A model generated the notes under the pieces. The model searched no databases, was not told the origin of the DNA, and saw only the letters and a list, made by a program, of their open reading frames with translations. Both the position numbers and the translations under genes were made by a program. From Ensifer sp. USDA 6670 (GTDB taxonomy: Bacteria; Pseudomonadota; Alphaproteobacteria; Rhizobiales; Rhizobiaceae), in assembly GCA_000421085.1 (NCBI GenBank), contig ATWE01000015.1, positions 124,001 to 188,000 of the forward strand: a stretch of 64,000 nucleotides of DNA. The letters are read 5' to 3'. Shown here in pieces: positions 27,325 to 34,110 of the stretch. Numbering within the stretch: the first letter of the stretch is position 1; the number at the start of each line of letters is the position of its first letter.

Positions 27325-28167
27325 GTGCAACAGTCCGATGATCAGATTCTCGCTACCTTGCGGGACACCGACCGCGATCGCTACCTGGCCTGTCTGCTTT
27401 CTCCGGCAGAGAAGCGCCACTCGCTCGCGGCGCTTTATGCCTTCTACGCGGAAATCGCCCGTGTCCGCGAAATGGTCAAAGAGCCGCTCCCCGGCGAGAT
27501 CCGGCTGCAATGGTGGCGTGACATGCTCGAAAACGAGCAGTCGGACGGCGCGGGACATCCGCTGGCCGAAGCGCTGCTGCGTTGCATTCGCGAGCATCAC
27601 CTTCCCGTTCGCGTCCTGCAGGACATGATCGATGCGCGCATTTTCGATCTTTACGACGACCCGATGCAGGATAGGGCGGCGCTGGAGGGCTATGCCGGCG
27701 AAACCGCATCGGCGCTCATTCAGCTTTCATCTCTCATCCTGGATCCCGACAACGCAGCGAAATCCGCAGACGCAGCCGGCCATGCCGGGGTTGCTCAGAC
27801 GGTTGCCGGTCTCCTGCTGCTTTTGCCGGTTCATGTCGGGCGTGGCCAGGTCTATCTTCCTGCCGAGCTTTTGAGCGCAACGGGCCTCGACAGGGAAACG
27901 CTTCTGGCCGGAACCGACGAGAGTGCGATCGAACGGGCTGTTCGCGCCTTCTGCGGTCTCGGCCGCGATCATCTCGCCAGGGCACGTGAAGGCGCAGGCG
28001 CGATCTCGGCGCGGAATTTCGCAGCGTTCATTCCCGTTGCCCTCGCCGAACCGGTGTTCGATCGGGCGGAGGCCGCTGGAGCGCGAATCCTTCGTCAACC
28101 ACTGCAGCCGCCGCAATGGCAGCGGCAATGGCGGATGTGGCGGGCGAGCCGGCGTCGGCAGTTTTAG
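27325..28167 (+). CDS. Squalene/phytoene synthase-like protein (NDUFAF6-like)
   Basis: All-helical isoprenoid synthase fold (280 aa). The first aspartate-rich motif of active enzymes (D-D-x-x-D) is not seen: the equivalent stretch reads YAFYAEIARVREMV at 38-51. A second acidic cluster (FDLYDD) remains. So a true prenyl condensation is doubtful, as in mitochondrial NDUFAF6. The GTG start at 27325 lies 21 bp behind the NDUFAF3-like gene. The C-terminus is Trp/Arg-rich (QWQRQWRMWRASRRR). No carotenoid or hopanoid gene is adjacent. Confidence 0.8.
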   Translation: MQQSDDQILATLRDTDRDRYLACLLSPAEKRHSLAALYAFYAEIARVREMVKEPLPGEIRLQWWRDMLENEQSDGAGHPLAEALLRCIREHHLPVRVLQDMIDARIFDLYDDPMQDRAALEGYAGETASALIQLSSLILDPDNAAKSADAAGHAGVAQTVAGLLLLLPVHVGRGQVYLPAELLSATGLDRETLLAGTDESAIERAVRAFCGLGRDHLARAREGAGAISARNFAAFIPVALAEPVFDRAEAAGARILRQPLQPPQWQRQWRMWRASRRRQF

Positions 28168-28202
28168 CGGAAAGACGCAACGGCTCGAGGATACATTCGC
28201 CA

Positions 28203-28305
28203 GAACGGGATGAGGAAGGGTGTGCGGTTTTCGCCGCATCCCGCGTCTCAACTTCTTGGATCACGTTCATATCTAGGTCGACTCGGTCTCGAAACATCGT
28301 GATCC
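28203..28305. repeat. RIME-like intergenic mosaic element, copy 4
   Basis: Module 2 (28203-28248) has CGGGATGAGGAAGGGTGTG and CGCATCCCG arms; module 1 (28256-28305) is bounded by GGATCACG / CGTGATCC with TAGGTCGA inside. The best-preserved pair after copy 1. Confidence 0.7.
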
Positions 28306-28391
28306 AGCCGCTCGGCCGTCACGCTGGCGCAAGTCTCGCGGTATATGACGCTCCTCAATCGGAATCCCGTCGCTATCAAGGGACCCACGCA

Positions 28392-28847
28392 ATGCTTTGG
28401 TTACTGCTCCTGGTGGCGATCGCCGCCGTCTGCGTGTTTTATATTCGGATGAACGCACGTGCCGAGCGTGACGCCGACAATCCGGATGCTGGGTCGGCGA
28501 TCGTCGAATTCGGCCGGGCATTCCCGGACGAAGCGATCCGGGAGTTGCATTCGACCGTCGACCGAACGGCGATCTTCCTGCGGCTGCACGATGGCAAGGC
28601 CGGATTCATACAGTCGCACGGCACGCATTATGTCTGCCACGTCATCCAGCCCGGCAAGGTCCGGGTCAACACGTCCGAGAGTGGGCGCGGGCTGATCGTC
28701 CACTTCCCGGATTTCGCCTATCTGGACAATGCTTTCGAGTTTCGGACGGCCACCGAGGCAGCCGAGGTTTCGCTCTGGCTGCTCGGCACCTTCAGCCCGA
28801 AACCGCAGTTGGAAGCACCGGGTGAGGCGGCGCGGGGTCTGGATTGA
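28392..28847 (+). CDS. Single-pass membrane hypothetical protein
   Basis: The 151-aa protein has one N-terminal membrane anchor (MLWLLLLVAIAAVCVFYI) and a soluble mixed alpha/beta domain of about 125 residues with no recognised motif (FLRLHDGKAGFIQSHG, VCHVIQPGKVRV, LIVHFPDFAYLDNAFEF). I start at ATG 28392 because it begins the membrane helix; the frame upstream crosses the mosaic repeat. Convergent with trmFO. Confidence 0.7.
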   Translation: MLWLLLLVAIAAVCVFYIRMNARAERDADNPDAGSAIVEFGRAFPDEAIRELHSTVDRTAIFLRLHDGKAGFIQSHGTHYVCHVIQPGKVRVNTSESGRGLIVHFPDFAYLDNAFEFRTATEAAEVSLWLLGTFSPKPQLEAPGEAARGLD

Positions 28848-28875
28848 CCGTTGAACCCGGAGTTCTCATCTCTCG

Positions 28876-30294
28876 TCAGACGGCTTTGTCGAGCCAGCTC
28901 GCGCAATCGCTCAGCGCCCGTGATGCCATCGCCTGCTTCTTGGCGAGTGCCTTCTCCTTGCCACGGAAGCGTTTGGCACCCTCAGGCCTTGTCAGGGCGC
29001 CGGGATCGAGCGGCGGAAACAATCCGAAATTGACATTCATCGGCTGAAACGAGCGCTTGCCCGGTTCGTCGTCGGAGACGATGTGGCCGCCGGTAATGTG
29101 ATTGAGGAGAGCGCCGAAGGCCGTGGTCACGGGAGGCAGGACGGGAGACGCGCCTTTGCGTTCCGCCGCGGCGAATCGGCCCGCCAGGAGACCGATGCTC
29201 GCGCTTTCCACATAGCCCTCGCAGCCGGTTATCTGGCCGGCGAAGCGCAATCCCGGACGCGACTTGAGCATCAGCGAATGATCGAGGAGCGTCGGTGAAT
29301 TGATATAGGTGTTGCGGTGCAGACCGCCGAGCCTCGCAAACTCGGCGTTTTGGAGCCCCGGGATCATCCGGAAGACTTCTCCTTGCGCGCCGTACTTCAG
29401 CTTCGTCTGGAAGCCGACCATATTGTAGAGCGTGCCGAGCGCGTTGTCCTGCCGAAGCTGAACCACGGCATAGGGCTTTACCGAAGGATTATGAGCGTTG
29501 GTGAGGCCCATCGGCTTCATCGGCCCGTGACGCAGGGTCTCGCGGCCGCGCTCCGCCATCACTTCGATCGGAAGGCATCCGTCGAAATAGGGTGTGCCTT
29601 CCCATTCCTTGAATCCGGCCTTGTCGCCGGCAATGAGCGCATCGACGAAGGCGTCATACCGCTCTTGTGTGAGCGGGCAGTTGATATAATCCTTGCCCGT
29701 GCCGCCCGGGCCGACCTTGTCGTAGCGCGACTGATGCCAGCAAATATCCATGTCGATCGTGTCGGCATGGACGATCGGTGCGATGGCGTCGAAGAAGGCG
29801 AGGGCATCGGCGCCGGTCTCCGCGCGGATCGCCTCGGCAAGGTCCGGTGCGGTAAGCGGGCCCGTCGCAATGATGGCGAGATCCCAGTCCTTCGGCGGCA
29901 GGCCCCGTATCTCTTCCCGCAGAACCGTGATCAGCGGATGGTTTGCGATCGCTGCGCTAACGGCCTCGGCAAAGCCTTCGCGATCGACGGCGAGCGCACC
30001 GCCTGCAGGCACCTGGTTGAGATCGGCGCATCGCATGATGAGCGAGCCCGCAAGACGCATTTCCGCATGGAGCACGCCGACGGCATTGCTGGTCGCATCG
30101 TCGGATCGGAAAGAGTTCGAGCAGACGAGTTCGGCGAGGCTCTCGGTCTTGTGCGCATCCGTGCCGCGCACCCCGCGCATTTCATGCAGGATGACCGGCA
30201 CGCCCGCTTCCGCGATCTGCCAGGCGGCTTCCGACCCGGCGAGGCCGCCGCCGATGACGTGGATGGGCGAATGGGAGGACGTCGTTTTGTTCAT
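28876..30294 (-). CDS. trmFO: Folate/FAD-dependent tRNA m5U54 methyltransferase TrmFO
   Basis: It makes ribothymidine at position 54 of tRNA using methylene-tetrahydrofolate and FADH2. The 472-aa protein has the N-terminal dinucleotide-binding fold [21 protein letters not shown] (about 11-32), [20 protein letters not shown], and the C-terminal [15 protein letters not shown] block. The ATG at 30294 is followed by a short TTSSHS stretch before the FAD fold. Convergent with the 151-aa membrane protein. Confidence 0.93.
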   Translation of the reverse strand: MNKTTSSHSPIHVIGGGLAGSEAAWQIAEAGVPVILHEMRGVRGTDAHKTESLAELVCSNSFRSDDATSNAVGVLHAEMRLAGSLIMRCADLNQVPAGGALAVDREGFAEAVSAAIANHPLITVLREEIRGLPPKDWDLAIIATGPLTAPDLAEAIRAETGADALAFFDAIAPIVHADTIDMDICWHQSRYDKVGPGGTGKDYINCPLTQERYDAFVDALIAGDKAGFKEWEGTPYFDGCLPIEVMAERGRETLRHGPMKPMGLTNAHNPSVKPYAVVQLRQDNALGTLYNMVGFQTKLKYGAQGEVFRMIPGLQNAEFARLGGLHRNTYINSPTLLDHSLMLKSRPGLRFAGQITGCEGYVESASIGLLAGRFAAAERKGASPVLPPVTTAFGALLNHITGGHIVSDDEPGKRSFQPMNVNFGLFPPLDPGALTRPEGAKRFRGKEKALAKKQAMASRALSDCASWLDKAV

Positions 30295-30334
30295 GGGCGG
30301 CTTCCTACCACAGGCATCCGCCGCTTCCAAGAAA

Positions 30335-30362
30335 CGAAAACGGCGCCCGAGGGCGCCGTCTT
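30335..30362 (-). terminator. Rho-independent terminator of the first DUF1127 gene
   Basis: On the minus strand the perfect stem ACGGCGCCC / GGGCGCCGT is followed by TTTTCGTTTC. It ends the small gene at 30387. Confidence 0.85.
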
Positions 30363-30386
30363 CGAACTAAGTGCTGCTCGATCCGA

Positions 30387-30530
30387 TTAGCGGAAGGAGC
30401 GAGCCGCAATGTTGCGGATGTCGTAGCGGGTAATGCCGATATCGTTCAGAGCGTGGTTGGAAAGGCTGCCCAGCTCGGCAACGGTACGGCGGTAGTTGAT
30501 CCAGCTTTTTGCAATGCGAATCGGGTTCAT
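30387..30530 (-). CDS. DUF1127 small basic protein (copy 1)
   Basis: The 47-aa protein belongs to the YjiS/DUF1127 family: WINYRRTVAELGSLSNHALNDIGITR is the typical arrangement, with an Arg-rich C-terminus. Relatives in Rhodobacter and Agrobacterium bind RNA or affect sRNA maturation and phosphate/carbon metabolism. A strong GAGGAAAC stands 4 bases before the ATG. The frame extends upstream without family similarity. It is a paralogue of the gene at 30838, and both lie downstream of two CCUCC-loop sRNAs on the same strand. Confidence 0.88.
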   Translation of the reverse strand: MNPIRIAKSWINYRRTVAELGSLSNHALNDIGITRYDIRNIAARSFR

Positions 30531-30641
30531 GGTCGTTTCCTCAAGAAGATCGCTCGCGACAGTGATTGTCTGCGTCGTTGAGGTTCTTATACGCTTGTCT
30601 AACTGGGAGATGGAGTGCAAAGTAGATGCATCTGCTATGCA

Positions 30642-30654
30642 TTTGTGCAGTGCA
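30642..30654. repeat. 13-bp motif TTTGTGCAGTGCA, copy upstream of DUF1127 copy 1
   Basis: The identical 13-mer occurs at 31782-31794 ahead of the sRNA B promoter. A related inverted form (ATGCACAACGTGCAAA) stands at 31101, upstream of DUF1127 copy 2. Possible binding site; protein unknown. Confidence 0.4.
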
Positions 30655-30774
30655 TCGATCATTTCGTGAGCATGCATTTCGCTCAGCTCGAAAATGAGCC
30701 ATCGATTAAGTATTGGTTAAGTTGCTTTCTCAAGGGATTGCTGCACGAGATCAGAACGGCCCAGCCGAACAAAA

Positions 30775-30805
30775 AAACGCCCACCGGCGGAGCCGGAAGG
30801 CGTTT
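30775..30805 (-). terminator. Rho-independent terminator of the second DUF1127 gene
   Basis: Minus-strand stem AAACGCC / GGCGTTT, extended by CCGGCTCCGCCGG, followed by a run of seven T residues. Confidence 0.85.
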
Positions 30806-30837
30806 GAAAGGCCATAATCTGGCGAAAGCTTTAATGC

Positions 30838-30981
30838 TTACTTGATTGCCTGACGAGCAACGTAGGGAATGTCTGCGCGGCCGATGCCGAGGTCAGTCAG
30901 TTCACGGTCGCTCATGCGGCCGAGTTCGTTGCAGGTCTGACGATACTTGCGCCAGTTGTTGAAAGAACGTGCGAGGTTCAT
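30838..30981 (-). CDS. DUF1127 small basic protein (copy 2)
   Basis: A 47-aa DUF1127 protein (NLARSFNNWRKYRQTCNELG, then MSDRELTDLGIGRADI) about half identical to the copy at 30387. AGGAATAGG precedes the ATG. A TTATATTCC -10-like sequence lies about 70 bases upstream on the minus strand, so it probably has its own promoter behind sRNA A. RNA-related function is inferred from the family only. Confidence 0.9.
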   Translation of the reverse strand: MNLARSFNNWRKYRQTCNELGRMSDRELTDLGIGRADIPYVARQAIK

Positions 30982-31256
30982 GATCCTATTCCTTTCTAGG
31001 TCGTTCGCCAGCGCTCTATCTCTCTTGCTGGCCATCATCTTATGAACCGGAATATAATCGGTTTGAGCCGGGATTACAGAGATAATGCTGCATCGCACCC
31101 ATGCACAACGTGCAAAGCTTTTCGATGGCGTTAACCGAGGCTTAAGCTTTTGGTGCCGGTGCAGGCTTCTTGCCCATTCCCAGCAAAGGCCCTGGCGTCT
31201 TTCGGACGCGCGGCGCCATAGTGCGGCTCTCGGTGTAACTGCGACGGGAGTAGGCG

Positions 31257-31384
31257 GAAATAAACAACGCCCGCTGGGGGAGGAGGTCCAGCGGGCGTTG
31301 CTTGTTCTGATTGGCAACCGGGAGGAGGAGTGTCGCCAATCCGTATCGGGTGCGCTGGGAGGAGGAGTGCGCTGCCCGATCGAT
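31257..31384 (-). ncRNA. Alpha-r14/cuckoo-type sRNA with three CCUCC loops, copy A
   Basis: Transcribed on the minus strand. Hairpin 1 is at 31345-31380 (ATCGGG / CCCGAT plus GCGC / GCGC), hairpin 2 at 31310-31340 (ATTGGC / GCCAAT), hairpin 3 at 31265-31300 (13 bp, CAACGCCCGCTGG / CCAGCGGGCGTTG) followed by TTTATTT as terminator. Each loop shows UCCUCCUCCC or CCUCCUCCCC, complementary to Shine-Dalgarno sequences. This is the architecture of the alpha-r14 family, to which NfeR1 (Smr14C2) of S. meliloti belongs. A CTATATT -10 box lies 7 bases before the proposed start. Confidence 0.82.
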
Positions 31385-31390
31385 GATTGG

Positions 31391-31397
31391 AATATAG
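31391..31397 (-). promoter_or_regulatory. -10 box of sRNA A (CTATATT)
   Basis: The minus strand reads CCTATATTCCAATC, shared almost exactly with sRNA B (ACTATATTCCAAGTC). It fits the rhizobial -10 consensus CTATAT. No clear TTGAC -35 is seen. Confidence 0.55.
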
Positions 31398-31537
31398 GCC
31401 GAACCCCCGGATTTTGCTAGGGGCTGGCCGGAATGGCACCTATGCGGTCAATGCATAGCTCAGGCGTCGGGTTCCGCAAAATGCCAAAATAATGGGCATA
31501 TGACTCGTTCTACAAAGTGCGATGCGGAATATCTAGG

Positions 31538-31660
31538 GAAAATAACGCCCGCCGGGGGAGGAGGACCGGCGGGCGTCATAAAGGCGATTGGCAACCGGGA
31601 GGAGGAGTGTTGCCAATCCATCGAAGCGGCGATGGGAGGAGGAGTGCGCTGCTTCGAATT
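31538..31660 (-). ncRNA. Alpha-r14/cuckoo-type sRNA with three CCUCC loops, copy B
   Basis: Second copy on the minus strand. Hairpin 1 at 31621-31657 (TCGAAGC / GCTTCGA), hairpin 2 at 31587-31617 (perfect 9-bp ATTGGCAAC / GTTGCCAAT), hairpin 3 at 31545-31576 (11 bp ACGCCCGCCGG / CCGGCGGGCGT) followed by TTATTTT. All three loops carry CCUCCUCCC. Stems differ from copy A by compensating changes, whereas loops are conserved. The CTATATT element homologous to that of copy A lies about 100 bases further upstream (31761-31767), so the 5' end is uncertain. Confidence 0.8.
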
Positions 31661-31760
31661 CTGTCGAGCCCAAGCTCGGATCTTTTCGGGCTTTCCCGCT
31701 GCGGGCGATCAATCCCGCCGGCGTCCATTCGGCTATCACCGCGGCGCCTCGATGACTTGG

Positions 31761-31767
31761 AATATAG
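31761..31767 (-). promoter_or_regulatory. CTATATT -10 element associated with sRNA B
   Basis: Same CTATATTCCAA context as for sRNA A, with the 13-mer TGCACTGCACAAA placed 14 bases upstream over the -35 position. Confidence 0.5.
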
Positions 31768-31781
31768 TGGGCTTAAATCGA

Positions 31782-31794
31782 TTTGTGCAGTGCA
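31782..31794. repeat. 13-bp motif TTTGTGCAGTGCA, copy upstream of sRNA B
   Basis: Identical to 30642-30654. Its position over the -35 region of the minus-strand promoter suggests a regulator site. Confidence 0.4.
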
Positions 31795-32128
31795 ATGTCC
31801 ACATGGAAGATATGCGGATTGCGCAACGCGGATCGCCGTTCGCCGTTCCTGCCAATGGATGGAGAGGATCCGACGGCTATTGCGCGTCGGAGCGCAGCAC
31901 CACGTTTCTGCCGGCATCCTCTGCTAAGGAGCCTCAAGCTGGCCGTTCGAAGCCGGGCTGCCGGCGGGCAGCGGGCGCGAGCATTTTCCCTTTGATCCGA
32001 TGAAAACGAGTGTTATAGAGACGCCGCGCTCGGGAGCCCTGAACCTTTCGCATGGCCCAAGAATATCCGCGGCATTCCGCTGATGAGATCTTGTGAGGAA
32101 TGCGATCGGGCGGTGCGATCGTCTGAAC
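31795..32128. other. 334-bp gene-free stretch between sRNA B and tRNA-Leu
   Basis: Frames here lack ribosome sites and family character. It may hold the tRNA-Leu promoter close to its right end (CTTGTGAGGAATGCG at about 32089). Nothing else is recognised. Confidence 0.4.
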
Positions 32129-32213
<85 letters not shown>

Positions 32214-32388
32214 GGACGATATAGCAGTCACGCGTCGGTATTCGGCGCTGCGGAGGGCTGGCAAGGCGCCATTTTGCTTGCAAAGCGGTGGGAATTGCGT
32301 AAAGCCACTCCCGGCAAATGGATCGGCTCACGTGCTCGCCTAGCCTTTCAAGGGAAGAGCACTGTCAACGTGAAGTGAAGGTTTTAAC

Positions 32389-33864
32389 ATGCAGGTTATC
32401 GAAACGCTCGCTCAAGGGCTGAAGCGCGAACTCAAGGTCGTTATCCCGGCCGACGAAATGCAAGCTCGGATGAACGAGCGCCTCGTCGAGGTGAAGGATC
32501 GTGTCCGCATCAATGGCTTCCGTCCGGGCAAGGTGCCGGTTGCGCACCTGAAGAAGGTTTACGGCAAGTCGATCATGGCCGATCTCGTCAACGAGATCGT
32601 TCGTGAGAAGCCGACGGAAATCCTCACGAGCCGCGGCGAGAAGTCGGCAACCCAGCCCGAAATCGCGATGACCGAGGACGAGGCAGAGGCCGACAAGATC
32701 CTGAACGCCCAAGCCGATTTCGAATTCACGGTCGCCTACGAAATCATTCCGCCGATCGAACTCAAGGATGCAAGCGGCATCAAGGTCACCCGTGAGGTCG
32801 TCGACGTCAGCGAGGATGAGGTCAACGAGCAGATCCAGCGCATCGCCGAGAGCGCCCGCACCTACGAATCGAAGAAGGGCAAGGCTGCCAATGGCGACCG
32901 CGTCACGGTCGACTATCTCGGCAAGGTCGACGGCGAAGCCTTTGACGGCGGCAAGGACGAAGATGCGGAGCTCGTGCTCGGATCCAACCGCTTCATCCCG
33001 GGCTTCGAGGAACAGCTTGTCGGCGTAAAGGCCGGCGATGAAAAGACGATCACGGTCACGTTCCCGGCCGACTATCCGGCAGCCAACCTCGCCGGCAAGG
33101 AAGCAACCTTCGACATCACCGTCAAGGACGTCGCTGCCGCTGCCCCGATCGAGATCAACGACGAGCTGGCAACGAAGCTCGGCCTCGAATCCGTCGACAA
33201 GCTGAAGGAAATCGTCCGCGGTCAGATCGAAAGCCAGTTCGGCTCGATCACCCGCCAGAAGGTCAAGCGCCAGCTTCTCGATCAGCTCGACGAACTCTAT
33301 CAGTTCGATACGCCGGAGCGCCTCGTCGATGCCGAGTTCGAGAACATCTGGCGACAGATCAACACCGACCTGCAGCAGGCCGGCAAGACCTTCGCCGATG
33401 AAGACACGACGGAAGAGGAAGCGCGCAGCGAATATCGCAAGCTCGCCGAGCGTCGCGTCCGCCTCGGTCTGGTTCTCTCCGAAATCGGCGAGAAGGCCGG
33501 CGTCCAGGTCAGCGATGACGAGATGCAGCGTTCGCTGTTCGAGCAGCTGCGCCAGTTCCCCGGCCAGGAAAAGGAAATCCTCGAATACTTCCGCAACACA
33601 CCCGGTGCTGCCGCCTCGCTGCGCGCACCGCTTTTCGAGGAGAAGGTTGTCGACCACCTGCTCACCGAGGTTTCGGTGACCGATAGGAAGGTCTCGAAGG
33701 AAGAGCTGACGGCTGACGACGAAGCCGACGAAAAGCCGGCCAAGAAGACGGCCTCCAAGAAGAAGGCAGCCGCCAAGGCTGAAGCCGGCGAGGGCGAAGA
33801 AGCCGCCGCGCCGAAGAAGAAGGCCCCGGCCAAGAAGAAGGCTGCGGACGAGAGCGCCGAGTAG
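32389..33864 (+). CDS. tig: Trigger factor
   Basis: Ribosome-bound chaperone with peptidyl-prolyl isomerase activity, 491 aa. The ribosome-docking segment is in the N-terminal domain ([18 protein letters not shown], with the GFRxGK signature near 43-48), the FKBP-type PPIase domain spans about 160-245 ([19 protein letters not shown]), and the C-terminal helical cage follows. The last 45 residues form a Lys/Ala-rich tail ([12 protein letters not shown]). The gene follows tRNA-Leu and ends at a strong terminator. Confidence 0.97.
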   Translation: MQVIETLAQGLKRELKVVIPADEMQARMNERLVEVKDRVRINGFRPGKVPVAHLKKVYGKSIMADLVNEIVREKPTEILTSRGEKSATQPEIAMTEDEAEADKILNAQADFEFTVAYEIIPPIELKDASGIKVTREVVDVSEDEVNEQIQRIAESARTYESKKGKAANGDRVTVDYLGKVDGEAFDGGKDEDAELVLGSNRFIPGFEEQLVGVKAGDEKTITVTFPADYPAANLAGKEATFDITVKDVAAAAPIEINDELATKLGLESVDKLKEIVRGQIESQFGSITRQKVKRQLLDQLDELYQFDTPERLVDAEFENIWRQINTDLQQAGKTFADEDTTEEEARSEYRKLAERRVRLGLVLSEIGEKAGVQVSDDEMQRSLFEQLRQFPGQEKEILEYFRNTPGAAASLRAPLFEEKVVDHLLTEVSVTDRKVSKEELTADDEADEKPAKKTASKKKAAAKAEAGEGEEAAAPKKKAPAKKKAADESAE

Positions 33865-33886
33865 TCGCATCTCTCAGGACGCGAAG

Positions 33887-33912
33887 AAGCCGCCTTCGGG
33901 CGGCTTTTTCTT
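33887..33912 (+). terminator. Rho-independent terminator of tig
   Basis: AAGCCGCC-TTCG-GGCGGCTT followed by TTTCTTTT; the UUCG tetraloop makes it very stable. Confidence 0.93.
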
Positions 33913-34021
33913 TTCTGCAGAGGGCTTCACTGTTCGTGAAGCCCTCTAGCACTTTGAAATTACCCACTTCCCGACCGGAAACCGCTACACACATCTCCCG
34001 AGTACTTAACTCAGGTCAACA

Positions 34022-34052
34022 AAAAGCCCGGCTTAGGAAAAGCCGGGCTTTT
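34022..34052. terminator. Bidirectional terminator between tig and gcvP
   Basis: A perfect stem AAAAGCCCGGCTT / AAGCCGGGCTTTT with loop AGGAA gives a T-run on both strands; it closes the leftward gcv operon and backs up tig termination. Confidence 0.9.
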
Positions 34053-34110
34053 GCTTTCAGGACGTGGCAGGCGGGCGCGGCGCTTGACCGCGCCCGATCG
34101 GATCACATCA

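Noticed and set aside
29317..30390. 357-codon frame opposite trmFO
   Set aside because: TrmFO motifs are clear on the minus strand; this frame is a mirror.
31500..32003. Plus-strand reading frame over sRNA B
   Set aside because: The frame runs through three hairpins and a terminator of the opposite strand; no family and no ribosome site.
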